64,000 nucleotides of DNA from Epiperipatus broadwayi (lineage: Eukaryota > Onychophora > Udeonychophora > Euonychophora > Peripatidae): assembly GCA_028023455.1 (NCBI GenBank), contig JAQFVV010012402.1, forward strand, positions 12,626,292 through 12,690,291. Reading direction: 5' to 3'. Numbering within the stretch: the stretch's first letter is position 1; the number at the start of each line of letters is the position of its first letter. This document shows positions 27,044 to 42,000 of this stretch, piece by piece. The translations under genes and the position numbers were made by a program. Under the pieces are notes generated by a model that was not told the DNA's origin, did not search any database, and saw nothing but the letters and a program-made list of their open reading frames with translations.

Positions 27044-30000
27044 GGAAAAAAGAAAAAGAAAAAGAAATTATCTTTATTAAGTCGAAATTCAATTAATTTA
27101 CTAATAACTTTGGATTAAGAAAATAAGAATAATATAGTATCGATCTTTAAATAATTACAGAGGATTATTTATAAAAATAAATACACATCTTTATTTTATG
27201 TTATCGTTTGACTTTAAATAATATTAATGTTTCAATATTAATATAAACAATAAATATATAAAGACATATTTCTGCTAATAGTATAATATAAAGATACTAA
27301 TTAATATATAGTACCTCAACTATAAATTATATTTTCAGATTTTAAAATTATTTAAATATTTATCTTAAACATCATCTGTTATACTTAATGTTATAATAGA
27401 ACAAGGTAAATTGATCATTCACAAAGTTAATTTTACAATGAAAAAAAATAAAAAAAAAAAAAATATATAATCTCAAAAATATATATCCACAATACAATAT
27501 ATATAAAATTATTAAATACTTTTTAAAAATTCACTTAGTTAATTGTCTTTAAGAATTAATTAGTCCATGAGTTTTCATCTGTATATATTTTTTATTTTAT
27601 TTTAGAATGATTCTATAAAAAGAGAAGATTTCATTAAAGAAGATTATTAATTCTTGAATATATGATATTTATTAAAATGTTAAATCCAGTACATCAATTA
27701 AATTATTTCAGATTAGAATTAAATTGAGATAATAATTTAAGATAGCTATCACTTAACTCAGAGATGAAATTTATACGTTGAAAATTTTAGTTGTTCCATT
27801 GAAAAATTGTTAGAATATATGAAAGGATGATGATGATGCACTAGTGATATATCTTATTACCTCATAATTTATATGTTTATTACAAAATATATATATTATT
27901 TCAGTATTTAAAAATGGTAAATTAAGAAATAAAATGTAATAAAATCTCTCAGTTGGTCTATTCCATATAAGAATTCTATAATGGTTTATTGTCGGTGGTA
28001 TGATCAGTGATATGTATATATATATGTAAAATATTGCACAATATATATATTGTACAGCTTCAATATATACTCTACCATTGCACAAAAGCAAACAGGTCTA
28101 CGCCTTTTTTGTACCTATAATTAATAAAATTTATATGTAAATAAAAATGTTTAGATTTTCTTATCACTTTTATTTAAATATCCTAATGAAAAACATGTAA
28201 ATATAAATTTAAATTTGATTTTGAAAGTGTAAAAATTCTTCATGAAAAAGAGAAATCATAATAAAAGAAAAATTAAGGAGGCAATTTTTATAAATAGGAA
28301 TAAAATGCATTTAATAAATAGACAAGCTGCTAACATTAAAATACAAGATTCATGGGATTTGAATTGATGATGTTTGCTGCCACTTTATTTTTTGGTTTTT
28401 TTTTAATTTAATGGCAGTTGAGGCAGGTTTAAGAAATTAAGCGAAAGTACTTCTGCGGATTGAAAGATTGTTTATAATAGTTTATTACCGTTAAATTTAT
28501 TATTTTTATTATGATTATAAATATCCTAATTTATATTAAAAAGAATACATTACTATTAAAATTTATTTTTAAAATGTTATCTCATAATTACAATAATTCT
28601 ACAAGTAATGAAAATTGTTCTTATTACTGCTATTTTTTTACCTTTCATCTGTATTAATCACTTTGGTGTAGTGGTAGAGTATCTGATTTAGGGTGTGGAG
28701 TTCTGAAATCAATTCTGCTGTTGTCTTGTGCAAAAAATTTTTAATAGCCATATTCACTTCTTTTTTTTAGTATGCCGTATATTTTTACATATTTTATTGA
28801 ATAGTTTTTCCTATATTTAATATTAATATCTTTTTATAATGCTGTATTATTGTTTAATGGCCTTCTGATTATTGTAATAATTTTCATTTGTAACTACTCC
28901 ATTAGGAAAGTGTTGTATATATATATTTTAAGAAAATAAATTATTTAAAGATTTTTATGTTATATATTGTTATATAATTTCCTGCTAAAGGAAAAGAGAA
29001 AGAGTGCAACAAAAAAGCAAAAATAAGAAAAAGAGCATGTTTTTATTAAACATTGGGGATTTGACTGTTACTGCTGAAGATTAAACATATATAGAAGAGC
29101 ACGATTTGGACAAAGGATTTTTCCCAGTGAATTTTGTCATTGTAGGTTCCAAAGTAAACCTAGAGACAATTACAGACCGCACAGGTTTTATTATTAGTTT
29201 GAATAAGCCATAAAACATATATTATAATTTTATAATAGATAAATATATATAAGTATTAATTTATTATTCAAATGAATTCCATTATATAAACTTACTTATG
29301 TGTCTGAGGATTACTTGGTAAAATATTTGTTGTTATTTAGATGCACAGCAAATAATTAAAGTATTAAAAGTGCCCACAAAATATTTTCTCTATTCTAGTG
29401 GAACCAACTGTTTGATGTTTTTTTTTCACTTATTATAATCTATCATTAAACAAAAGAAAGTCCAAGGCATGGTATAATGGCTTCTAAGAATTTTTCAAAT
29501 AAACAATGTGTGAAAATCCTTAAAATCCCTACATACCTGGCTATATCTTGAGTAAGTTAAGCTGAAATAACAAGCATACAAAAATAATTAGTCTACTAAT
29601 AAACAAATATTTGAGACTAAGAAGCTAACTTTTTAATAAAAAGCATAATTTATGCACTGAACTAATTAAAATGTTGGCTAAAATCGACCTAATAAAACTG
29701 ATAGTTATTTATCACACTGTGGCCACCAAAGTCTGGAGAGATTATGTAAATAAAAAGGTAAAAGTGTAAATAATTTTAATTTTTAAATATTCTATTGTGT
29801 TTTGTTAATCAAAATTATATAGAATTCATTTAGTTTTAAAATAATTTTATTTCATGGATAGGATGTGATGAAAAACATTTAGATATTTAAAAAATAAACG
29901 ATCTTAATTACTATTAAAATTAAACAAATTAGTACTTTTAATATATAAATAATTACTTATTTATTATAAATATGATTTTGAATCAATATTTAAGAAAACA

Positions 30001-33000
30001 AAATACATATAATAAAAAAAAATTTTTTTTTTTCCAATTTTTTATTGCGAATTCAGTAACAACATATAATTTTATTGTTATTTATTTTATTTTTTTTGGA
30101 AATTCTGATTCAATACATAAAAATGTTAATGAAGAGCTGACTTTCACATTAAAATATAACTGAAATATTTGCATTATTGCATAATCAGTGCTTCTACAAT
30201 TATATTACTTTGCATATGATATTCATTACTTTGGCAAAAAAGAAAAATGTAATTTCATTTAGCATGTGATAAAATGTTTTATTTTTTGGTTCTCACAAAA
30301 GACATATATCATATAGAATCGGAGCCTTGATTAATGGGAGGCCATGTGCCATTGCAATGCACTTAGGTCAGCTTTGTTCATGAGACCAAGGCTGCTGAAA
30401 TTTATCTTGCACAAAGGCACCTCAAACCCATGCAATGGTCCTGGATACATAAATAAAATATGTGATGATTCTAAAATTCTTATGTATTTTTTTCATAAAT
30501 AATAATAAAAATATTTGTTAAAATAAATTAAAATTTACCTTCTTCTACATTAAAGACTTTTTGCAACTGCAATTCTAACCATTGGGAGGCAAAATTAAAT
30601 GCTACAATTGGACTAAGAAGAGTAGCTAATCGAACAGTTGCAGCTACATCTGCACGATATTCTAAATAAAACAATATTTTTTTTAAAAATAAATATACAT
30701 AAATATATTTGTTAATACATATAAATTTTAATGTAAATCTATAATAAATAAATTGTTAGTAATTTAGAAATCATGTGATATTCAAGACTAAATTGAACTT
30801 TGACCTAGCAATCTTTAGCACTCAATTCTATCCCTTTACTACTACTTTACATGGTAACATTTTGTTGAATATTTGTAGTATAAAATCCAATTTCTCACAT
30901 GCATCCCCACAAATCAAAAAAATTTATGAACATGATATGAATCTTTGACTACAAAGCAAAATAAATATCAGTAATAATGGTCGATTAACTTTTTACATAA
31001 ATGATAATATATTTTATGTAAATTATAAATATTATTTCATTCTACATACATTGAAAGCAGTGATTAATCATTCATAAATATATGTAAATAACTTTTATAA
31101 AATTCTTTTTTTAAAACTAACATTTAGCAGATAAAAAATATGTACAATAAATGAAACACAATAAAACATAATATTTAGTATTGTTAAAATGTTTATTCTT
31201 AGAAAAAGTAAATATATTTATATTTCTTGATATATAAAAAAATGATTAATTTAAAATTAGAAAATATGAAATATTAAAAAAAAATACAAGGAAAAATAAA
31301 AAAGTTTTAAAGCCTCATTGAAGATAAATATTCAAAAAAAATGCTCTAAAAATGTACTTAACATAGGGAATTTTTAAATAACACCATAGTTACTAATCAG
31401 TGAGGATTGCCAACTCCTCTACAAGCTTTATGATAAATGCTTAGCCAGAGCCAGCACTTAAAATATCTCTGTCAGGAACCCCTCCCCAAACCCCTGACCA
31501 TGATTTGGTGCTTTGGCACTCCTCAGAGAGGTTTCAGGGTAGGTTCAGACACTAGATCTAAAAATACCAACCCAAAGCCAAGCACTTATCTAAATAGTCA
31601 AAATAAGAGTCATAGATCAATTCATAGATCATATGATCCCATCTCTTAAGCTTGTAAGTTATAAACAGTGAGGATTACCAATTCCTCTACTAATATATGG
31701 TATGGCTGAAGATCTATCAGCCCCATATAGCTATTTGAGTTGGATAGCTGGGTTTGAAGACATGTAGATGTCTGAAAATTTCAGATTTTCCACTCAATAG
31801 ATAACTTTTAGATAAGTGCTTGGCTTTGGGTTGGTATTTTTAGATCTAGTGTCTGAACCTACCCTGACACCTCTCTGAGGAGTGCCAAAGCACGAAACCA
31901 TGGTCAGGGTTTGGGAAGGATTCCTGACAGAGATATTTTAAGTGCTGGCTCTGGCTAAGCATTTATCATAAAGCTTGTAGAGGAATTGGCAATCCTCACT
32001 GTTTATAACTTACAAGCTTAAGAGATAGGATCATGTGATCTATGAATTGATCTATGACTCTTATTTTGACTATTTACACCATAGTTACTGTTTTGTTTTA
32101 AAAATTGTTTTGATGAATAGTAAAAAAAATTAATACAAAATTATCATAAAGCTAGATTATAGTAACTATTTAACACAATTTTGTTATTCTAATTTGTCAT
32201 ATGAAAATATAACAAAAGTATGCCTTTTATTTTTCACTTAATATAAAAATCTCACATTGGTTAAAAGATTGAGTGGCCACTATTTATCATGTAGGTCATT
32301 TTTTAAGGATACTATGGCTTCAAGCAATATCAGCTTTAATATACATATTAAAACCTATAAATTGCATAATGTTTTTTTTCAAATTAGAAGGATTTTCGTA
32401 AAATTACTAGGAAATAGATGATTGATATTTTTTTAGAATTGTTTACTGTGACTCAATGAAGATATGATATACAAAATTGTTAAATGAAAGAGCTGAGCTC
32501 CACAGTAGCATCTTTTACATCTGTTGAGTAAAATTTTAATGTTTAAGCATTTTTTTTGAAAAACTTGAAGAATCTTCCATAATAAGATGATTATTCACAA
32601 CAGACCAGTCTTTTATCACCATGGCACAAAATGGCTGAAATAAAAAATTTTAAATGCAGAATACATTTTTTTTTTGTTGTCAGATAATAAAAATGCTGAG
32701 AAAAATTTTTTCAAGCAACAAAAATTATGCTAACACCAATAAGAGAATGATGGATTAATTAGAACAAATTTAGAATCAATAATTTGCAAGCATTTAGTGT
32801 AACAATATTCCAAGGTTAATATCATTAAGACTATTAAAGATGTCCAATAAATATAATTTCTATTCCTAAATACCCAACTTATCATAAAAGTGCATCTTTT
32901 ATAAAAAAAAAAAAATCAACTAGCTTTCTCTACACATAAAATTCATCTATTCAGTAAAACATAGCCCTTTGTTAATGATATTGTACTATCAATATAATCA

Positions 33001-36000
33001 AAAACTGCTTCTTTTACATTAATTAATAATAATACTGTAAAAAAAAAATTTTTTTTTTTTTTTTTTAAATTAAAAAAAAAAAGATAATGAATTTTATTAG
33101 GACAAACACATTAAAGGTAAGAGATTAAAGTGAACTGGCTCTGAAGAAGACTGCAGGATAGTCAAATATAGGTGTATGTATATATGTACAAATAAAGAGT
33201 TTTTCTACAATGTGTTTGAAATGGTTTGGATAAATTGTATTTATAGGATATTACAGCAAAATAAAGAAGTGTGACTGTGGTAAAGATATTTATATTACAG
33301 TATATAAAACTTCTGTGAAATTTAAAATATTTTTCAAAACTATATCACTTTATACCAAATTCATGATATTTAGATTTAACATTACAAAATATAAATAAAA
33401 CTCTTTTTTTGAAAAAACAATAATAATGAATAAAAAAAAAATCCATTATCTTCATGTAGTAATGAAGAAAAAATAGCTTTCTTCTTATTTCATATAAGAG
33501 ATTGTCAAATGGGAATGCATTCTAATTAGAAACTTAGAATAAAGAGTAGTAGTTTAAAATAATTATTCTCAAGCACTAATCATTATTCAAATTTCTTAAT
33601 GAATATTCTATCCCCACCTAGAATAAGTTCTACACCTTCTCTGAAACTGTTAATTAAACTATTCATTAAAATAGAAAAATCTTAAATATTAAAAAGAATA
33701 CTATTCCATGTATAAGACCCTCACTTTCCGTACATATAATTCAATAAAATATAATATGCCAAAGTGATATCCAATTTTCAAAGTACCATTTAATAATTAT
33801 ATATTTATCCATCACTATGTTGATGAAAAAATTAATCAATCTGTGCAGGGTATGTGTTTTGGACAGAATCATCTTTGTTCAATTGCCATTTCAATAAAAG
33901 CATAAATATGTAATGATTAAATTAAATACTTCTTATATCATTAAATAAAAATTCCAACAAATGCAAGTGGCTTCTACTCTTATCGGGCAAATTCTCATAT
34001 GTCTAAATTACCTGCATTTCATAAATGTCAATGGTTAGTATAAAATATATTAAAATGAATAATTGACCTATCTTGTATAACTATAATCATCAAAATGATA
34101 ACATTATCCACATTCTTTCTAAGATGCTTTCTGCTATTCTTAAGTGCTATGGAAAAATTCGAACACTAATATAGAAACCTTATGTATATATAACTTCACC
34201 ATAACTTTCCATAGTAAATGTTTAGAAAGCTTTATCAATTACTGTAGATAGATATTCCTTACTCATATAACAAAAGCATTTATTTAACATTTCTATAGTA
34301 TTCAAAATCCATGAGCTTGTAATAAAAAGATGTACTGATAAATTAATTGTATTCTAATTCTTGAAAACTATTAAAAAAAAAAAATTTGAATGATATGATT
34401 TCTATGTACAATCTAAGACAAAAGTTATGATTAATATTTAAGGTTTATTAGATGTCATGAAAATGGCATTCCACAAATTTATTAATAATTTTGGATAACA
34501 TCAAAATCAACACTATTTTATTGCTTACAAGCAATACCATATTATCATATTTTATATTCAAACTGTTAATCTGTTTTTTTCCATTATTATAACTTTTTTA
34601 CTTCCAGTCAGTATCTAATTATTTTCAGTATTAATTATCAAAGCTTTCAGTAATTAACTATATTCTTGATTAATTTGAAATTTTTAAAATCACTACAATC
34701 TCCAACAAAACTATCTCTAACTATATAATTGTTCCTCGCCTTTTTCTTTCTTTTTAAAACTAATATTTTATTTCTTTTCTAGATTTTTGCTCACAATACA
34801 TTTACTTTTCTCTTCTTTTCCTACTTTTAGCTTTAATGTTGATCCTTAGATTATTCTCTGTTCCTAAACCTCACCATCCTCATGTTATAGAGAAATAACT
34901 GGTAATAACATTTTCATATCATTAATACCTTGATTTAGATTTCTATCTAAGATCTTTTTCAAGTCCTGTTTAATTCCTATAGTACATTATTCTTGCTAAT
35001 ATTTTTTTTTTATTATGCCTATATTAATTTATCAACACTTTAGATTTTCAAGCACTTAAGATTTTTGCATAAAGTTAAGGTAAATCTGTTTGCTAATACT
35101 ATCAAATTGAAGTTTAATTCAATCTTTATTAAATTTGATATAAGAATTATTTATTAGGAATCCCAGAAACTTCTTTGATAAAGAAAAATATTAATAGTAG
35201 ATTTATTATATGATATTGTTTATCCCCATTTGTTTTATAGAATTAACAATCTTTCTTCAATTAAATAAATAAGGCACATAATATTTTGAATGAAAGTAAT
35301 TATCTTAATTAAATAATCAATCTAATAAAGACTGAAATAAACAATTAGTGATAACTATATTTTAATATTTATTGAACTGGCTTTCCTCTCCATTGAGACC
35401 TTTTCAAGATATTTAATTATACATATCACATGATCAATAAAAGCCAGTTCGATAAATATTAAAATACAGTTATCATTAGTTGTTTATTTCGATCTTTGTT
35501 AGATTGATTATTTAATTTATATATATTTTACAACATTATGGACAAATAAATTATTTTGGATATTTGATCACTGTAATTATTTGTTAAGTAATTATCTTAG
35601 TTATTTTATTTAACTAATAGAAAAAAATTCCTTCTAAAATCCAGATGATTGATATATTTATAAATATTTATTTTTAAAAAATATAAGTGGTAATGGAAAC
35701 CCTGAATAATCCTTATACTTATATATAAAATAAGTGAATCATAATAAAATTAATAGTTAAGGACTTATTATTTATTAATTTTCCATATGCATTGCAGGTT
35801 TATATTTACTATATCAGATAAATCAGTAACAACTTCAAACTGACTTCTATAGTTTTATATCCAATTGAGTAAATATAGCAATACCTCCAATCATTATTAT
35901 AACATTAACATTTGCAAATAAATAATATTCATTCTATCATATCAACATCCAACATCACAAACTTTCAACATTAATAAAAATGGCAACTGTGAAATTATAC

Positions 36001-39000
36001 TTGCCAAATTACACTAATAACTTAGTTTGATTACTTACTAAAAAAAAAAGAATTGAAATCTTCATCGCTATCAAAATCAAGACAAGCATATTGGCAACTA
36101 GAAGAATCAGATCGAGAAGGGAAGCCAACCTATAAAATTTAATTTTATATTTAATAATAGAAAAAAAAAACTTCCAAAATTTTTAAAAATATAACTTACT
36201 TTCATTAATTTTGATGTTGCACTAGTAAGTACTTCTGGTAAAATTCCTAATACTAATGGATCTTGAGATATTTGTTCATGCCGAAAGAAAGAAATCCATA
36301 ATGGTAGAGTATAACTACTTAAAACCTGATAGTAAAAATTAATTAAAAAGTACATTATTTATAAGAAGTTGCTATTTTATACAATTATCTATTAATGTTT
36401 AACTAGATATCTTAATTTGCTATAATGATTTATTATTATTATTACCCATATTTTGATTATTTCAAACAATCTCATTACATGTTTTTATTCTTTCATTAGA
36501 ATATTTCTTCTAAAGTCTATTTTCATGTATAGAATGTCAATCCATTAATGATCTTTATTTTTTTTTGGATTATTTAATATAAAAAAAGTATGAAAAAAAA
36601 TCTCTTTTCAACCCAACCAGACTTTTAAATGACTTATAAATCATCATTATATATTTATTAATTTTTGTATTTAGATCTGTGTAAATACAAACAATTGCAG
36701 TGGTACATATATCTAAGGTTTGGCATTATTGTTCTATGAAAAACTAATGTCCGCTAGCCATCTCTTTTGTTCCCTATATTGTTATATTTTGATTGATTTA
36801 AATTCACTATTCTGGCTGAAGTGGTTTATATCAATCTTCTATATAACAATTTAGGGAGCAATAAAAATGATTGTTCTTTTATTGCATATAATGTCAAATA
36901 TATTCACAGCAACAGTCACCTTAGATAATACTTTCAAACATTAAATATATGATTCATCAATCCTTGATAATATTTTCACTCTTGAGTTATAAAGCATATA
37001 AAGGATTTTTAAAATAGTCTCAGAAAATGTGTACTGAATTCAGCACACTGTTAACGTAAATATATGGCATTTCCTTGATGATTTTATTCCTGACTTTTAG
37101 GCGGCACTGTAAACATATGCACATAAACATATGAAGACTAACATATATGCATATTCATAATAATAAGATAAATAAGCAAGCAAATATCTAAGGTGCCAAT
37201 TGATTGGAGAAAAAACACAATGTTACTATATTATATTAATACAAATTTATTTCAATCATTTTGAATTTATTTGAAATTTATTGATCATTAAACATGCAAC
37301 ATTTGTTCATTCATTATAATTTAGAAGGTAAACAGTTATTTAACTGTTTGTGATAAAGATAAGGACATCAAAAAAAGATCACAATGGCTCTCTGTGTGTG
37401 TGTATATATATATTCATATAAAAATATAATTACTTCTCTAAAAAGCTGCTTTAATATTTCAACTAGACTGGGTTTCATCAGAAAGTAGAGAAAGGCTGAT
37501 GAAAATCAGTCTGTTGATTGAAATATTAAAGCATCTTTATAGAGAAGTAATTGTATTTTTTATTATATTTTTCCTTTAGTTAGTTCGTATATTTATCATA
37601 TATGCATGTATGACATTACTAATGTACTCACAAACAAATACACATAAACATGTATTTCAATTTATTTTAAATTATTTGATTACATCACTGTATATACTGA
37701 TCATTTTCCAAGATGCAAACTAAAATATCTGACTATCAATCCTGCATATATTAATTTACCATATCTATTGCTTGCTTTTCTTGATTCAAAATTAGAAAAT
37801 AACAGATGCCTTCCTTTAAATTTACCCTATCTATCACTTGAAAAATTATGCAAAGAGCTTTAATCATATATAATATATAAAATTTAAAAATGATCAATTT
37901 AAAACAAAATTGATACAGACAACTCACTATAAATAAAAATTAGTTAATATATCAATTTTAAAATTGAAATTTAATTATTTAAAGTATATAATACATATCT
38001 CACAAAAATTATGATTATAAATGTATTAAACAATTAATATATAAAAAAGATTATGACATGTAAATTAAATATAAAATAAATAGTTTAAAAAGTATTAATA
38101 GATAAATATTAAATATTTTAATTTTTTTTAACAATTTGTCAAAGAGCTTTAACATCATGTATCTTACTGATATATATATAAATTTCTTTTGACTTTGATT
38201 AACTCCCACTTTCAACCAACTTATATAATATGCAATCATTTCAAGTTTTCAAACAATAAAAAACAAAACAATACTTTCAAACATTATCAAGTTTCATTGC
38301 TAATGAATTTTTTAATTTTATCAATAAAATAAAATTAAGATATTATTGACAATTAATAAATTAACTCCAAGCATAATTTTAGATAAAAAGTTTTAATTCT
38401 GAAAAATAGTTTATATAACTTAAATTTTAAATCAAAGTCTAATCTTTCATAGCTTTAGTATTCTAATTTCTAAGTCACTCTAAAAAAAAAAAATTAAATT
38501 TATTTCATTTTGCCACTAATCAGTTGGGTCATTAATTCTAGCTATGATTTTCTATATCATGTGGCATATTAGCATTTGATTTCAAATCATACACAAATTC
38601 AACTCATCAACAAGCAATCCAGTTTCTTTATTTGTAATTACATAAAATATATTGCTCTTTAATACAAGTTCTTAAATTTTGAAATTATTTTAACTATCAT
38701 ATTTGCTATGATTTATTTATGCAGACTAAATTACAACGCTCTATTCTGAATATTCCTCATGACAAGTTTTTTCATTAAAGTAAAAAGCTTTAATAACAGT
38801 CTTAAAAAATAAATAATACATAAAAATAAATATTATTAGTTAATAAAAATTACTTCAAGCACAAAACGGTATATCTTTGAAATGACAATAAAATAAGGCC
38901 ATGACCAAAAATATAAAAAATAAAACATTATAATGATAGAAAATATGACTGAGCAAAGATATCATTCATAAATGGATTTCTCATCTAAAAATCCATTTGC

Positions 39001-42000
39001 TGAAGGCTGTAAAACCATATCTTTAGTTCCTACAAAATTTTATTATAAATATAATTTATTGACAATTGTTAGCAATAATTAAATAAGTATCCCTATTATC
39101 TTCAAGTTTCTTGGAAAAACTAGGTCATGTTATTTACCTGAATATTTTCTTTATTATCTGAATTAGCTGCAAAAATATTTAAAGATTGTTCAAAATTTTT
39201 AGAGTGAGATCCTTCTCAAAAGGCCAAGATATAAGAAAAATCTGTAATCAAACTAAATCAATATTAAGTTGATTATAGGGATCCAAAATATTTAAAATTG
39301 ACAATTTATATATGTTGTTTGTAAATAAACTATTTATTTTATATAGCACGATGTTTATAAACTGTAATATTAATAATCAGCATTAAGCTATTGCACATGC
39401 GCTTTATAGATTTTTAACAATAAATGAATACTCTCACTTCAACACAAGATAAGTCTTTGGAAAAGATAGAATGAATCCATCTATCTTTTCGAACCCAAAC
39501 GCTTATGTATGGGCAAATCTTAAGTATTTGAAAGTGAGTATAAATCAAAATGCAAACATTAATTAGAAAGGCTAATATTATATCTATATTATACTATTCA
39601 TTATTTTCAATTACCATTCTTCAATTCATTTTGCTTCTATGAGCATTCTGTCCACTGCTTCTATTTAGAAAAAAAAATTGATGATCCAACTTATCAAACA
39701 AACATCTATACAACATTCATTAGTAACATGATCTGTACAATGCCAATAAAAACATTTTTAGTTCTTTTTCAGAATTATAACATTACTGTTAAAAAATATT
39801 ACGTAGTAACTTTAAGAATTACATAGGATCATATAAGGCATATATCAAGAATTAGCTCACAGTCCACAGTCTATAATTTTCTTTAAAAAAATTGTGGAAA
39901 GGAAGACTGAATGTATTAAATTCATTCATAAATTATTTATTAGATTTGTTGTATCTTCTAATGCAATATATAGACATTTATTATTTAATAATTTTATATG
40001 TAATTCAAACAAGAAATGCTTTATTTTTGAAAGCTTTCAAAGAAGATGAATCTGTTACTTAATAGTACTGATCATATGTAATAAATATAGTATTTCTAAG
40101 TATGCTGTAAGATCCAGATTAAAAAAAAGTGAACTGGCAATTATTGCTATTCAAGACTTTCAGTTAAACTGATAATTTATGAACATATATACTTTCTGAA
40201 GAATGAAAAGTTTTCCCAATATTCAAATAATTTTGCAAAAGGATTCATAATTTCCTAAAACACACTTTTCATTTTAAAAAATATTAATTTCTAAATTACA
40301 TATTGTTTTTAATTGCAAGAACTTTGCAGTTCCTAACTAATAACATTATGATAAATAATGACAACTATAGCAGATTTTTTATATTAAAATTCAAATTTGG
40401 CTACAATTAAGTAGTAGGAATTATTTTATCTTTAATTAAACTATGTCAAATGTGTTTTTGATATAGTAGTAGAATAATGGCCTTGAAAGTTTATGGTTCC
40501 TGGTTCAAATCTTACTTGGTCACTTATAATGCTCAAATGACATGATTTCTTAAATAACTAATTATTCAAATTTTTTTTAAAATATAAATTATTAAAATTT
40601 TTGCTAATTAGAAAAAGTGATTTTTTGATTATACCTAATGGAAGATTCAATGCTAACATTCACTTATCATTATCATTATTTCCAGCTTGACATTTTACTT
40701 TTACTCCATCTTGTGGAAGCTTTTTGCTTGCAGTACATTATTCTTTCACATCATACCCAATTTAGTTGCTAATTTTTATAAAAATTTATCTGAAAAATCC
40801 ACTTTTTTGTTACAATTTTAAAAATATCTAATTTCTGCATTATTCATTTAATCTCATATAGCATAATGATTATTTTTGCTTTTGATAAGTTTCTTTAACT
40901 TTTTTTCTACATTGCAATATCTTATTTTATATTTATTATCATTTTTATAAGGTTTGGCTTCAAAAATATATGTTATTAAAAAGCAATTTATGCAACTATA
41001 TTTAAAATAGAAAACCATAGACTTTCATAGCAATTTCTAATCAAGACAACCCTATCATGATTCTAGAAAAATAATTCAAAACATTGGTTTCTTATTAGCA
41101 TTTAATATTTTTTATCACACTGCACACTGTTTCACAAATTTGCTGCTATCTACCTTACAAAGCAAAAGTGTTATTGATATTTACTGTCCTCTTTCAATTT
41201 TATATAATTCTAGCATTATTTATACATAAATCTGCAATAAAATTTTTCTTTCTGTTAATTTTAAGATGTATTAAACATATTTATATACAACAATGAGAAA
41301 AAAATATTAACTACTCTCTAATAAAAATGTTATGAACTACCACCATAAAATAAAATAAATAATCCCTAAATTTTACAAACACATTTTAGCTAAATCAGCT
41401 TCTTTAAGTATTCTAGAATTCAAAACATCAATTTTCTATGCTAATATAGCATCAGAGAACTTTTACAATTAGCTGCCAAATATATTAACATTAAAAATAT
41501 TCTAGGATATCTAAAGACACTAATTAGCTAAAACATATATAAAATATTGGAAAAATATATTTTAATGTTACAGTTGCAATCTATGCAATGTGAAATGTAC
41601 TGATCTTAATAGAGAATGAGTAAAGTATATTTCTTTTATAAATTATAATTAATCTCAATATATTTATTCAAATTATATATATCAATATATATACTTAAGA
41701 TACATTTTATATGATATAAAAATAACCCTATTTAAAAACATATAGGTGAAATATATGCTACACTTAAATCAATGAATAAAAATATTAACATTCATATATA
41801 TGTGTTTATATAAGTTTAGCAGATATTCTCATTCTTTTTCTAGAATATATTTGTAGCTGTTTAAAAAAACAAGCCTATTTAAAATAGTTGAAATTTGTCT
41901 GGTAATAATAATAGTCATTACAATAAATTCAGGCATTTAATAAGTGATAGTATATTGTGTTAAAATAAAAATTCAGTAAGTATTTTTTTAATACAAATTA

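Larger units (their letters stand above)
25900..30538. other. Rest of the large XPO5 intron, AT-rich
   Basis: Contains an A27 run at 27013-27039, a tRNA-like B box on the minus strand at about 26755-26815, a tRNA-like segment at 28670-28735 and repeat R copy 3. A less AT-rich part at 30305-30450 holds no open frame I can assign. Confidence 0.4.
31395..32075. mobile_element. Family B hammerhead fold-back element
   Basis: Fourteen bases (ACACCATAGTTACT) repeat at 31381-31394 and 32076-32089 and delimit a 681-bp insert. Its two halves are inverted copies: 31400-31690 mirrors 31790-32070, with an asymmetric insert in the middle. Each arm carries a hammerhead-like domain, one per strand. The segment GAAGACATGTAGATGTCTGA and TTTTCCACT also occurs, diverged, in family C at about 61025-61065, so the families are related. 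No open frame. Confidence 0.82.

Noticed and set aside
28670-28735. Possible functional tRNA gene.
   Set aside because: A-box-like sequence is present, but the B box is degenerate and no acceptor stem closes.
31437-31649. 70-codon plus-strand open frame.
   Set aside because: It lies inside the left arm of the family B fold-back element.
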